NCBI GenBank assembly: GCA_009780185.1
Contig: WRAN01000008.1
Location: 1-64,000, forward strand
From: Defluviitaleaceae bacterium
GTDB taxonomy: Bacteria; Bacillota; Clostridia; Lachnospirales; WQUN01
Length of the DNA: 64,000 nt
Direction of reading: 5' to 3'
The translations under genes were made by a program, and so were the position numbers. This document shows positions 44,698-53,368 of the stretch, one piece after another. The notes beneath the pieces are model-generated. The model was not told the DNA's origin and did not search any database. It saw nothing but the letters and a program-made list of their open reading frames with translations. Positions within the stretch are counted from its first letter, which is position 1. Each line of letters opens with the position of its first letter.

Positions 44698-46425
44698 CTA
44701 TGCATACATATTAATCTCGGTAAGGTGTTTATAAAGCCCGCCCCGTGCCATTAGTTCGTCATGGGTTCCCATATCCTCTATGCGCCCTTCATTGAGAACA
44801 ATGATTTTATCCGCTTTCTTAATAGTAGAAAGGCGGTGGGCGATTATTACCGTGGTGCGGTCTTGCATTACATCGTCCATTGCGTCTCGGATTTGCCGCT
44901 CTGTTTCTACATCCACGGCAGCAGTAGCTTCATCTAGTATTAGAATGGGCTTGTTGCGAAGCACTGCACGAGCTATGGATACGCGCTGTTTTTGGCCGCC
45001 GCTTAGGCGTAGGCCGCGTTCTCCAACCATTGTTTCATATCCTTCTTTAAGCTCGTTTATAAAATCGTCTGCACGGGCTACTTTTGAGGCTTCTTTTGCT
45101 TCATCAAGGGAGGAGCCTGGTGCACCGTATTTTATATTTTCTGCCAGAGTATCGTTAAAAAGAAACACATCCTGGATTACATTACTCACAGAGTTTCGAA
45201 GGCTTGCAAGAGATACATCTTTTAGGCTATGGCCATCTAGGGTTATATTTCCTTCTATTGGGTCATAGAAGCGGTTAAGCAAGTTGATGAAAGTAGTCTT
45301 CCCTACCCCGGTTGGGCCTACCAGTGCCACCCGTTCGCCTGGTTTTATTTCTACAGTGATATCTTTAAGTACTTCAGCGCCTTCGCTGTAGTGGAAGCTT
45401 ACATTTTCATATTTTATATGCCCCTTCACGTCTTTTAACTCGTAGGGGCTTTCTTTTTCTTTTACATCAATTTCCGCGTCCAGGATTTCAAAAACCCGTT
45501 CTCCGCCGGCAATTGCGGTTTGCATATCTTCATTGATACGAGCTAGAGCTGTTATTGGCTGATAGAAAATAGCAAGGTACATAATAAACGCAACAATATC
45601 CGCTACAGGAGCATAGCCATGGAGAGTCATATAACCACCATAGGCGATAACAATTACTGTACCAATACTGCTGAAATACTGGACAGAACTACCATAGGCA
45701 GCACTAAGCTTTAGTGCGCCAAGAATGGCGCCAGCCTGCTCCTTGGCGTTTTTCCTAATTTTTGCATGTTCTTTCTGATGCTGATTAAAGACCTGAATCT
45801 CCTTCATCCCAGAAATATTGTCTTGTAGGTTTGCGTTAAGCACCCCAAGGATTTCCTGAGCCCTACGGAAAATAGGCAGCACCTTTTTGGCAAACACAAT
45901 AGAAATCACAAAAAGAACAGGAATTGTGATTAAGCTAAGTGCCGCCAATGTAGGATTAATAACAAAAAGGATAACAGCAACGCCAATAAGAATAACAAGA
46001 TTAAAAAGAATATCCGGCACAGCATGGGCAATTAGTACTTCTATATTATTGGTATCATTGATTACACGGCTCATAATCTGGCCAGTTTGCTTATCATGGT
46101 AAAACTTCATAGAAAGCCGTTGGAGTTTGTCATATACAGCAGCCCGCAAATCAGCTACAAAATGCCAAGCGGCATAGTGGGTGTAGTACGAACGGATATA
46201 GGAGCATACCGCCAACCCAAGATACACCGCCGCCAGTATAAGCCCAAGGCGAAGAGCCTCCTCAGCCAACCTAGGGTCAGCGTTTACAGCCATTTCTGTA
46301 AGTCGGCGAACCACAAGAGGCGCATACAACTGGGCAGCTGTCATGCCCACAATTGCCAATAAGGATATGATTAGAAATATCCAGTACTTTCTTGCAGACT
46401 TAACAATTTGAACCATTAATTTCAT
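44698..46425 (-). CDS. MsbA-like ABC exporter (fused membrane and ATPase domains)
   Basis: 575 aa half-transporter. Six membrane helices occupy residues 15-310; the nucleotide-binding domain has Walker A GPTGVGKTT, Q-loop, signature LSGGQKQR, Walker B ILILDEAT and the H-switch in IIAHRLST. Typical of multidrug/lipid homodimeric exporters. A lone gene, so it works as a homodimer. Preceded by AAGGAGAG. Confidence 0.94.
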   Translation of the reverse strand: MKLMVQIVKSARKYWIFLIISLLAIVGMTAAQLYAPLVVRRLTEMAVNADPRLAEEALRLGLILAAVYLGLAVCSYIRSYYTHYAAWHFVADLRAAVYDKLQRLSMKFYHDKQTGQIMSRVINDTNNIEVLIAHAVPDILFNLVILIGVAVILFVINPTLAALSLITIPVLFVISIVFAKKVLPIFRRAQEILGVLNANLQDNISGMKEIQVFNQHQKEHAKIRKNAKEQAGAILGALKLSAAYGSSVQYFSSIGTVIVIAYGGYMTLHGYAPVADIVAFIMYLAIFYQPITALARINEDMQTAIAGGERVFEILDAEIDVKEKESPYELKDVKGHIKYENVSFHYSEGAEVLKDITVEIKPGERVALVGPTGVGKTTFINLLNRFYDPIEGNITLDGHSLKDVSLASLRNSVSNVIQDVFLFNDTLAENIKYGAPGSSLDEAKEASKVARADDFINELKEGYETMVGERGLRLSGGQKQRVSIARAVLRNKPILILDEATAAVDVETERQIRDAMDDVMQDRTTVIIAHRLSTIKKADKIIVLNEGRIEDMGTHDELMARGGLYKHLTEINMYA

Positions 46426-46440
46426 GAAGCACGTCTCTCC

Positions 46441-47181
46441 TTATTTTTCATACTCTATTTGCTTTATTGCTATTTCATTTATTTGCAATTCTTGGATTAC
46501 CACATCGTTTTCGTCTCTTTTCATTATTCTTATATAATTTTTATAGACCCTGCATACCTTAGGGCTACAATCAAAGTAAAAAATCTCTCCATCCATCATA
46601 GTGATTTTTATTTTAGAATATACATAATCCGATGCTTTCCACACCAAGTACATCACAAGCCCAAGCCACCAAAATTGAAACACCCAAGAAATGACCAGTG
46701 CCACCCTAGTAACATCTGCTTCATAAGGGGAGCCAATAAAGGTAAGATTAACAGAAGATAATATAATAGAGGCAATAACCACCCACCATAACATTAAGTA
46801 CAACCACTTATTTATTGCCCTGGCTCTATTCATCATCAATACCATGCGTTTAGATTTCCTCATAACCACATATAGCATAGCCAAAGTCCACACAATCACA
46901 AAAAAATAAGCAATCCCTGCCGCCAGGATACTAGCTTCCACCTCAACAATCGTTAATACAATCACCAAGATTGCAACACCAATTGTGGATGTAATCAAAG
47001 GTACAATGGATATGTAGAATAAATGAAGCAAGCATATCCCCATCATTTGCTTATTAAGCTTCTTGTAGTTGCCCGATTTTTTGGATATCCAAGGAACTAG
47101 GAAACCAGAGCACAGCGTAAGCATTAAGCCCAGAATCTCCGGCCATCTATTCATAAGTGTGTTGTATAAAAACTCTGCCAT
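46441..47181 (-). CDS. Uncharacterised five-to-six-helix membrane protein
   Basis: 246 aa. Hydrophobic segments at about residues 12-28, 47-67, 72-95, 125-148, 158-180; the C-terminal 60 residues (KITMMDGEIFYFDCSPKVCRVYKNYIRIMKRDENDVVIQE) form a soluble beta-rich domain. No known family recognised. Three bases downstream of the Nudix gene, so co-transcribed; no functional link evident. Confidence 0.72.
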   Translation of the reverse strand: MAEFLYNTLMNRWPEILGLMLTLCSGFLVPWISKKSGNYKKLNKQMMGICLLHLFYISIVPLITSTIGVAILVIVLTIVEVEASILAAGIAYFFVIVWTLAMLYVVMRKSKRMVLMMNRARAINKWLYLMLWWVVIASIILSSVNLTFIGSPYEADVTRVALVISWVFQFWWLGLVMYLVWKASDYVYSKIKITMMDGEIFYFDCSPKVCRVYKNYIRIMKRDENDVVIQELQINEIAIKQIEYEK

Positions 47182-47183
47182 GA

Positions 47184-47762
47184 CTACCTCCAGGCCCTCG
47201 CCTGTTCGACTAGCTTTTTATATAAATATACATCCCTATCTGTAAATACACCTTCAACAATATCGGAAACAGGGAACCACTCAACGCCACTATTTTCATC
47301 CGGCTTTATAACCCGAGAGGCATCTTCATCCGCAACAAAAAGATATGCAACAGAAAGATGTAGATGGCTATTGACGTATTTACCTCTTTTGATATGCCCC
47401 CATACTGTCAACACATCCAGCGACGCGATCTTATCGGAAATAGACGTAACAACAACCCCCGTCTCCTCCTCCTCCTCCTCCGCCTCGCGAGTAGCAACAG
47501 CCAGCATATCCATGTCCCCATCTGCATGGCCACCAGTCCAGGCCCATGTATTTCTTATATTGTGATGGATTAATAGCGTCTTTGTAAAATCTTTATTTAG
47601 AATAAAACCGGAACTAGTAATATGAGCGATTTCGTTATCACGTAACAAGATATTATGAGGAAACATTTTTATGCAATCCAGGATAACCTTTTTATCCTGG
47701 GCTTCTTGATCGTTTTTTGGGATATAGCTGTTGATTTCATTGACATAATCCAACTTTCTCAC
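47184..47762 (-). CDS. Nudix hydrolase with an expanded, degenerate Nudix box
   Basis: 192 aa. The Nudix region reads GGHADGDMDMLAVATREAEE then EEEETGVVV. In the family the box is Gx5Ex7REUxEExGU. Here the first Glu is Met and the RE..EE..G helix carries three extra Glu from a GAG trinucleotide run (TCCTCCTCC... in the plus strand). The rest (PHNILLRDNEIAHITSSGFILN, HLSVAYLFVADEDA, NSGVEWFPVSDI) matches small dNTP/NDP-sugar Nudix proteins. The changes probably abolish or alter activity. Upstream gene of the following membrane protein. Confidence 0.86.
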   Translation of the reverse strand: MRKLDYVNEINSYIPKNDQEAQDKKVILDCIKMFPHNILLRDNEIAHITSSGFILNKDFTKTLLIHHNIRNTWAWTGGHADGDMDMLAVATREAEEEEEETGVVVTSISDKIASLDVLTVWGHIKRGKYVNSHLHLSVAYLFVADEDASRVIKPDENSGVEWFPVSDIVEGVFTDRDVYLYKKLVEQARAWR

Positions 47763-47810
47763 CTCCCCAAAGTGTTACTTTCCCGGTTTTGACAAAATCA
47801 TCAAAACCGC

Positions 47811-49151
47811 CTATCGAATAACTCGGATTTTATCTGATAGCTTAGGTAGCCCCTCGGGAATACGCTCCCCTGGTGCTACTATGGCAACCCCTGGTGGATA
47901 TGCCGCGACAACTTCCGCAGCAATCCGCCCATGAGCCTGTTCCCAGGCCACGACTTCGGTGTCCTGATAGATTGCCGCACTTGGAGACATTACTATTTCT
48001 GGGTCAAATCTGGAGATAACAGGGCTTAACTTTTCGGCCTTAGCTTCCAGTCCTTCTTCCAACTTAATATTCATCGACCCAATGGCACCCCACATCCGTT
48101 GAAAGCCTTCATCTATATCAGCTACAGTAGTCATCCCAAGCATATGAAATCCTCTTGCCATTTCCAATTGCACACGATATTGCGAGGCCAACATCGCTGA
48201 TATAGCCTCCGCCTTTTCGTATACATTAACCCTAAACAGCAACTTACTAAGGTCTATATCGTAAATTCCATGCATCCCAATCCGCTCCCGCCCTGTAAGG
48301 CTTATGGCCTGGACTTCATTGGCAGCGAGAGCCATCCTAAGCCCCTTTAAGCGGTTTACATAAGTCTCAAATATCTCTGGCCGCTTCCATAGCATGTTCA
48401 GCACATAACTAAGTTGTCCCATCATCATATATGAAGGGCTGGTAGTCTGCATTACTTGCAGAAAATATTCCATCCGCCCAACATCTATGCGGTCGCCTTT
48501 TACATGAAGTACCGCCATCTGCCCCAAGGCAGGCAAAGTCTTATGAAAGCTTTGTACTACAATATCCGCACCCAAATCCAGTGCGGACTCAGGAAAATAA
48601 TCATGAAAACGAAAATGAGCCCCGTGAGCCTCATCAACAATAAGAAGTCCCCCGCGGCTGTGCACTTTATCCGCAATAGTCTTAATATCGGAAACAAACC
48701 CTTCATAAGTAGGGCTAACAATAAAGACAACAGCACCCTCTTCAATCTCATCAAGAACGATACCGCCGGATAGTCCGTCCGGGGTAATCTCAGGCATTAG
48801 GTATATAGGCTCAGCCCCTGCCATGGCTATTGCGTTATACATGCTTACATGGCCGTTGCGAGCGGCATAAATTTTCTGGCCTTCATTGCATGTGGCACAT
48901 ATAGCAGCTACAATCCCAGCAGTGGAACCATTAACCAGCAAGTAGCTTTTGTCCGCACAATAAAAGCTTGCAATAGCGTCTTGAAATTCCAGTATAATAC
49001 CATCCGGCCTATGCAACACATCCATTCCGGGGATTTCTGTTAAATCCAAATTTGTAAGCCCTTGTGGAAAAAACATAGGGTTACCCTTATGCCCAGGCAT
49101 ATGGAAGGGATAAATATCCAACCCCAAATAATTTTGCATATGTTCGTACAT
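47811..49151 (-). CDS. Orn/Lys/Arg decarboxylase-fold PLP enzyme
   Basis: 446 aa from MYEHMQNYLGLDIYPFHMPGH, chosen for AGAGGGG upstream; 32 earlier codons are unconserved. PLP Lys is in VVQSFHKTLPALGQ (about residue 219). HMPGHKGN, the DLTEIPGMDVLHRPDG stretch, and VNGSTAGIVAAI are the standard motifs; DEAHGAHF is the Asp-bearing strand. This short-chain group (about 480 aa) includes SpeA/Cad-like and Firmicutes aminotransferase-like decarboxylases. Substrate (arginine, lysine or ornithine) cannot be fixed. Confidence 0.92.
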   Translation of the reverse strand: MYEHMQNYLGLDIYPFHMPGHKGNPMFFPQGLTNLDLTEIPGMDVLHRPDGIILEFQDAIASFYCADKSYLLVNGSTAGIVAAICATCNEGQKIYAARNGHVSMYNAIAMAGAEPIYLMPEITPDGLSGGIVLDEIEEGAVVFIVSPTYEGFVSDIKTIADKVHSRGGLLIVDEAHGAHFRFHDYFPESALDLGADIVVQSFHKTLPALGQMAVLHVKGDRIDVGRMEYFLQVMQTTSPSYMMMGQLSYVLNMLWKRPEIFETYVNRLKGLRMALAANEVQAISLTGRERIGMHGIYDIDLSKLLFRVNVYEKAEAISAMLASQYRVQLEMARGFHMLGMTTVADIDEGFQRMWGAIGSMNIKLEEGLEAKAEKLSPVISRFDPEIVMSPSAAIYQDTEVVAWEQAHGRIAAEVVAAYPPGVAIVAPGERIPEGLPKLSDKIRVIR

Positions 49152-49357
49152 AATGACCCCTCTTTCTACATATATCACCATACCATAAAATAAAAAAAAT
49201 TCCCCTATTTCCACATATCGTGAATATATCGCCAATATAATATGCAATATGCATGTTCGATGGACATAATCTGAGACTCATGGTACTTTCTACTATACAT
49301 CGCGACCCGGTGTTTTTTTGTTGTTAATAAAATAATTCTCATGAGAGAGGGATACAC

Positions 49358-49507
49358 ATGCGTACAAAAATCACACTAGCTTGCGTAGATTGCAAGCAAA
49401 GAAATTACAACACAATGAAAGAAAAAAAGAACCACCCAGACCGTATGGAAACCAAGAAGTATTGCCGTTTCTGCAATAAGCATACTTCACATCGTGAAAC
49501 TAAATAA
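49358..49507 (+). CDS. rpmG: 50S ribosomal protein L33
   Basis: 49 aa, too short for an ORF listing. It has the zinc-binding [11 protein letters not shown] and [14 protein letters not shown] (CxxC...CxxC type). A GAGAGAGGGA site precedes ATG. Leads the rpmG-secE-nusG-rplK-rplA run, 22 bases before secE. Confidence 0.96.
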   Translation: MRTKITLACVDCKQRNYNTMKEKKNHPDRMETKKYCRFCNKHTSHRETK

Positions 49508-49529
49508 TTAGTTTAGTAAGGAGCTTAAA

Positions 49530-49766
49530 ATGGACAAAGACAAAGATAAAAGTATGATTGAAGGCGGCAGCGACGTAGTTTCTGGTACATTCCATAAATA
49601 CCGTTCAGAGTTTCGCAAAATCGTATGGCCTTCCAAGGAAACATTAGCAAAGCACACCGTTACTGTCGTAATAGTATCTGCTATCTTCGGTGCATACATC
49701 GCCCTCAACGATGGCGCCTTTGGTTTTCTATTCCGTCAGTTCGTCAACCTAGTTGGTGGAGCGTAA
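49530..49766 (+). CDS. secE: Preprotein translocase subunit SecE
   Basis: 78 aa with the single C-terminal transmembrane helix and the conserved FRKIVWPSKETLAKHT amphipathic turn. Essential core of the SecYEG channel. Between L33 and NusG with gaps of 22 and 3 bases. Confidence 0.95.
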   Translation: MDKDKDKSMIEGGSDVVSGTFHKYRSEFRKIVWPSKETLAKHTVTVVIVSAIFGAYIALNDGAFGFLFRQFVNLVGGA

Positions 49767-49769
49767 GCC

Positions 49770-50447
49770 ATGCTTGATGAATCCAAAATAGAAGTAATGG
49801 ATGAACTAGAACTGGAGTCGGAGCTAGAATCGGAAGAACTTGATGAGGAAATTGATCAAAAAGAGGAATTAGAAGAAGAATCAGACGAAGAGTTCGAATC
49901 AGAAGATGCCATAGTAGCGCCTAAAAAGAAAGTAGACCCGCCAAAGTGGTATGTAATCCATACCTATTCTGGCTATGAAAACAAAGTAAAAGCCAACATC
50001 GAAAAAGCTATAGAAAACCGCGGTATGCAAGATTTAATCATCCAGATAACCGTACCAACCCAAGAAACCGTAGAAATCAAAAACGGTGTAAAAAAACGTG
50101 TCCAGCGTAAAATTTACCCCGGGTACGTATTGGTTAAAATGAGCATGACAGACGAAACCTGGTTTGTAGTAAGAAACACCACAGGTGTAACCAGCTTCGT
50201 AGGCCCGGCATCGAAGCCTATCCCACTAACGGATGAAGAAATCATCTCTATGGGAATAGAAATGCCAGACATAGCACTAGATATATCAGTAGACCAGCTA
50301 GTAAGAATAATAGCAGGCCCCTTCGATGGCAGTGTTGGCAATGTAAAAGAAGTAAACGCCCAAAAGAAAACCGTAACGGTTTCTTTAAGCGTCTTTGGAA
50401 GAGAAACACAAGTAGAACTAGACTATCATATAGTCCAGCGCATGTAA
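49770..50447 (+). CDS. nusG: Transcription antitermination factor NusG with an acidic N-terminal extension
   Basis: 225 aa. Residues about 58-165 are the NGN domain (PPKWYVIHTYSGYENKVKANIE, RKIYPGYVLVKM, WFVVRNTTGVTSFVG) and the C-terminus is the KOW domain (RIIAGPFDGSVGNVKEVNAQKKTVTV). Residues 1-57 form an extra, almost entirely Glu/Asp-rich tail (25-plus acidic residues) not found in textbook NusG, whose bacterial length is about 180. Start three bases after secE; alternative start inside the tail is possible but has no better site. Confidence 0.93.
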   Translation: MLDESKIEVMDELELESELESEELDEEIDQKEELEEESDEEFESEDAIVAPKKKVDPPKWYVIHTYSGYENKVKANIEKAIENRGMQDLIIQITVPTQETVEIKNGVKKRVQRKIYPGYVLVKMSMTDETWFVVRNTTGVTSFVGPASKPIPLTDEEIISMGIEMPDIALDISVDQLVRIIAGPFDGSVGNVKEVNAQKKTVTVSLSVFGRETQVELDYHIVQRM

Positions 50448-50571
50448 TAACCTAACCCCAGAACCGCGTGATGCGCAGTTCCTTATAAAGTTTTTGATTA
50501 AACTTTTTTCAAAAAGTTTATGGGGGTGGGGCAAAGCCCCACGGTTTTTATAAATTAGGAAATCTTAAGTT

Positions 50572-50650
50572 AGGAAATCTTTTTGCCTTACGGCAAAAAC
50601 CGTAAAATTAATTCTGCGTTGAAGCGTTCGCAGAATTAATTTTACTGATT
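50572..50650. repeat. Repeat family 3 (double hairpin), copy a
   Basis: AGGAAATCTTTTTGCC-TTACGGCAAAAA hairpin followed by AAAATTAATTCTGCGttgaa...GCAGAATTAATTTT hairpin and ACTGATT. A near-identical 77-bp copy follows the Na/Pi transporter gene. Here it lies in the 250-bp gap between nusG and rplK, preceded by two more small hairpins (AAACTTTTT-type and GTGGGGCAAAGCCCCAC). Confidence 0.8.
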
Positions 50651-50696
50651 AAGTGGGAGAGCATCAGCTCACTAACACCACAAGGAGGCAATAAAT

Positions 50697-51125
50697 ATGG
50701 CAAAGAAAGTCAGCGGCTTTGTAAAGCTGCAAATCCCAGCAGGTAAGGCCACACCAGCGCCACCTGTAGGCCCCGCTCTGGGTCAAGCCGGGGTAAACAT
50801 CCCAGGCTTTTGCAAAGAGTTCAATGAGCGCACCCAAGGCCAAGCCGGCCTGATTATCCCCGTAGTTATCACCGTCTACGCGGATAGAAGCTATAGCTTC
50901 ATTACCAAAACTCCACCTGCGGCAGTTCTTCTAAAAAAAGCTGCCAAACTGGAAAAAGCAAGTGGCACCGCAGGCCCCAAAACCGTTATCGCCAAAGTAT
51001 CCAAAGCACAAGTACAAGAAATCGCCGAAATGAAAATGGTAGACCTTAACGCCGCCAATTTAGAGACGGCCATGAGTATGATAGCCGGCACTGCCCGCAG
51101 CATGGGCATTGTCGTGGAAGATTAA
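50697..51125 (+). CDS. rplK: 50S ribosomal protein L11
   Basis: 142 aa. [30 protein letters not shown] and [17 protein letters not shown] are the conserved L11 blocks, including the thiostrepton/rRNA-binding part. A strong AAGGAGG site. It starts the rplKA pair. Confidence 0.97.
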   Translation: MAKKVSGFVKLQIPAGKATPAPPVGPALGQAGVNIPGFCKEFNERTQGQAGLIIPVVITVYADRSYSFITKTPPAAVLLKKAAKLEKASGTAGPKTVIAKVSKAQVQEIAEMKMVDLNAANLETAMSMIAGTARSMGIVVED

Positions 51126-51138
51126 GGAGGATACCATA

Positions 51139-51834
51139 ATGAAAAGAGGCAAAAAATATAATGAGGCCGCCAAAAAAGTAGAGGCCCTAAAGTTATATGA
51201 TGTAAACGAAGCACTAGATCTGGTACAACAAACCAGCATAACCAAATTCGACGCAACAGTAGAAGCTCATATCCGCCTAGGCGTAGACAGCCGCCATGCA
51301 GACCAACAAGTCCGTGGTGCCGTTGTACTTCCTCACGGTACAGGCCGTGAAGTAAGAGTACTGGTATTCGCCAAAGGCGAAAAAGCCGCCGAAGCTGAAG
51401 CAGCCGGAGCCGATTATGTAGGCGCAGAGGACTTAGTAGCAAAAATCCAAGGCGAGAACTGGTTCGAGTTTGATGTAGTAGTAGCTACCCCAGATATGAT
51501 GAGCGTAGTAGGCCGTATAGGTAGAGTACTAGGCCCCAAAGGCCTAATGCCAAACCCTAAAGCTGGTACTGTTACCGCCGATGTATCTAAAGCCATCGCA
51601 GAAATCAAAGCCGGTAAAATCGAATATAGACTAGATAAAACCAATATCATCCACGTACCCATAGGCAAAGTTTCCTTTGGTACAGAAAAACTAGCCGATA
51701 ACTTCACAACCCTTATGGGCGCAGTAATAAAAGCAAAACCCTCCGCCGCAAAAGGCACCTATCTTAAAAGTGTAGTTGTAGCTTCCACTATGGGCCCTGG
51801 GGTTAAAGTAAACCCAGTTCGGATAACTGAATAA
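51139..51834 (+). CDS. rplA: 50S ribosomal protein L1
   Basis: 231 aa from [17 protein letters not shown], where an AAGGAGGATACC site sits upstream; a longer frame begins inside rpl[23 protein letters not shown] and [16 protein letters not shown] are the L1 signatures. Translated 14 bases after rplK. The usual rplJ-rplL genes do not follow; a terminator ends the transcript. Confidence 0.97.
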   Translation: MKRGKKYNEAAKKVEALKLYDVNEALDLVQQTSITKFDATVEAHIRLGVDSRHADQQVRGAVVLPHGTGREVRVLVFAKGEKAAEAEAAGADYVGAEDLVAKIQGENWFEFDVVVATPDMMSVVGRIGRVLGPKGLMPNPKAGTVTADVSKAIAEIKAGKIEYRLDKTNIIHVPIGKVSFGTEKLADNFTTLMGAVIKAKPSAAKGTYLKSVVVASTMGPGVKVNPVRITE

Positions 51835-51858
51835 TAATTAAAATCACAATTTATGTAT

Positions 51859-51894
51859 AAAAAAGCCTGGGAATTTGACCTCCCAGGCTTTTTT
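51859..51894 (+). terminator. Terminator after rplA (convergent, bidirectional)
   Basis: AAAAAGCCTGGGA / TCCCAGGCTTTTTT stem with T run. Confidence 0.85.
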
Positions 51895-51903
51895 CTTTCA
51901 CAT

Positions 51904-52509
51904 TTATTTGGAATCCGTATTATCAGTAGATACGAGGCTGTACTGTAGATTATTATTACTTGCCAACTCTCTATATGGCCTTTGGGTTTGTAGCGCAAGC
52001 CGTACAATATTGGCAATCTCAAGATCTACCATACTATGTATGACAGTCCCGAAACCAATGGCTCCAAAAATCCATATAATCCCCATACCTTCAGGAAAAC
52101 CAGTACCAAAATAAAAGAGAATAACCGCGGCCACCTCCGCCACGCCATGGACTATAGCAACAGCAAATGAGAATACACGTAGTTTAATCCACGAAATCTT
52201 AAATTTATCAATTTTAGATAAATAAAGCGCACCGGGAAACGCCCACACTATATGACTAGCCGCTCGAAAAACGATAACTAAAGGAAATCCTCCAAAAAAG
52301 AACCCTATAGTAGTACCTAAGGTGACACCAATGGCAACCTTAGGGGAAATAAACATGGCAACAAAAATAGCTACATGGCTTGCCAAAGTGTATGAGGCAG
52401 GCCCTATTACCACCCTTGGGGCAACCATTGGGATAAGTATACCAATGGCTATCAGGACGGCTGTAGCTGTTAGCTGAAACACATTGGATTTACGTGCTGT
52501 TACTTGCAT
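51904..52509 (-). CDS. niaX: Niacin ECF transporter S component
   Basis: 201 aa with six hydrophobic segments, the N-terminal FQLTATAVLIAIGILIPMVAP that typifies S components, and the conserved VAIFVAMFISPKVAIGVTLGT region. No energising module (EcfA/T) is adjacent, as in group II ECF systems. It shares an operator with the adjacent NiaR-type repressor, which points to nicotinic acid as the substrate. The AGGAGG site lies beside a palindrome. Confidence 0.85.
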   Translation of the reverse strand: MQVTARKSNVFQLTATAVLIAIGILIPMVAPRVVIGPASYTLASHVAIFVAMFISPKVAIGVTLGTTIGFFFGGFPLVIVFRAASHIVWAFPGALYLSKIDKFKISWIKLRVFSFAVAIVHGVAEVAAVILFYFGTGFPEGMGIIWIFGAIGFGTVIHSMVDLEIANIVRLALQTQRPYRELASNNNLQYSLVSTDNTDSK

Positions 52510-52528
52510 AATAATTCCTCCTTAATAT

Positions 52529-52556
52529 ATTTACATATGTCATGACACATGTAAAT
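52529..52556. promoter_or_regulatory. Putative NiaR operator upstream of niaX
   Basis: 28-bp palindrome ATTTACATATGTCA-TGACACATGTAAAT with one mismatch, 20 bases before the niaX start and between niaX and niaR. Position and symmetry suit the repressor, which in this family binds nicotinic acid as corepressor. Confidence 0.65.
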
Positions 52557-52595
52557 ATACCATGTAGGATTATTCTCGTCAACAGCAATAGACCT

Positions 52596-52683
52596 CTTTC
52601 GAAATCACGTTTTATGATTTCGAAAGTAGGTTTCATTATAAGTCTTTTGCTTCTTCTGAAATCACGCCTTTTGATTTCAGAAG
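52596..52683. repeat. Two tandem related 31-bp hairpins after niaR
   Basis: CTTTCGAAATCA...TGATTTCGAAAG and, 26 bases later, CTTCTGAAATCA...TGATTTCAGAAG, each 12-bp arms and a 7-base loop. Same GAAATCACG core, so one is a copy of the other with compensatory changes. They may terminate niaR transcription. Confidence 0.7.
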
Positions 52684-52716
52684 AACTCCAATAGCGGGAA
52701 CAGGCCCTTATTTGCT

Positions 52717-53235
52717 TTAATCGCTATAAAGATAGCCAGCCTTGTCCAAGGCTTGACACACTTGTTCGAAATGGATTTTATCGTTGCAGTTTATTGTGTG
52801 GAGATGAACACCCATAGTAAGCTCAGATAGTAGCTTAATCTCAGATGATTTTACTTTACGGATAAAAACATCAACATCCTCTCGGCTTCTAAGGTTAAGC
52901 TGTCCTGTCATCTCTCCGTATAACTCATGCTCGACTATTACATTTACAACAACAGCCCCCAGGTCAACTATTGAGTACAACTCATCTTCGGTGTTTTCAG
53001 GACTATGAGAGCAGGCGATTTTTCCAATATACTGATTTGGTTCTCTAAACTCGGGAATCATATAGCCTCTTGCTGTTGCAATAATATCATGCCCTTGCGC
53101 GCGTAAAAGCGCTATATCTCCAACAATAACTTGACGGCTTACATTTAGCCTTTTAGCCAATGAAGAAGCACTCACAGGTGCATTGCCTTGGTTAATTAGC
53201 TCTAATATTGTCTCTCTTCGCGAAGACGCATCCAT
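52717..53235 (-). CDS. niaR: NiaR (YrxA/3H-domain) transcriptional repressor of NAD/niacin genes
   Basis: 172 aa. N-terminal HTH_11 winged helix (SSRRETILELINQGNAPVSASSLAKRLNVSRQVIVGDI) and C-terminal 3H domain with His77, Glu85, His144 and His146 (CSHSPENTEDEL, GVHLHTI), the positions of its metal/ligand centre. Represses niacin-uptake and NAD genes when nicotinic acid is plentiful. Adjacent to niaX with an intervening operator-like palindrome. Confidence 0.93.
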   Translation of the reverse strand: MDASSRRETILELINQGNAPVSASSLAKRLNVSRQVIVGDIALLRAQGHDIIATARGYMIPEFREPNQYIGKIACSHSPENTEDELYSIVDLGAVVVNVIVEHELYGEMTGQLNLRSREDVDVFIRKVKSSEIKLLSELTMGVHLHTINCNDKIHFEQVCQALDKAGYLYSD

Positions 53236-53249
53236 GATAAACCTCCTTT

Positions 53250-53362
53250 ATACCGATTCCAATTAAAATCCTATCTGCCTATCGCGGCAAAACCACTTGA
53301 AACGCTTGTTTCGCGTTTCAAACCGCCGCTCTGTCAGACAGGTTTTAATTTGGAATCGGTAT
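53250..53362. repeat. Repeat family 2 (MITE-like, 113 bp), full copy
   Basis: Terminal inverted repeats ATACCGATTCCAATTAAAAT.../...TTTAATTTGGAATCGGTAT (about 28 bp), with a GTTTGAAACGC/GCGTTTCAA sub-palindrome in the centre. It occupies almost the whole gap between niaR and the methyltransferase. Confidence 0.8.
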
Positions 53363-53368
53363 TAGTTA

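Noticed and set aside
50448..50571. L11/L1-type ribosomal leader or riboswitch upstream of rplK
   Set aside because: Only dispersed repeats and small hairpins with GC/AT palindromes are visible; nothing matches an autoregulatory rRNA mimic.
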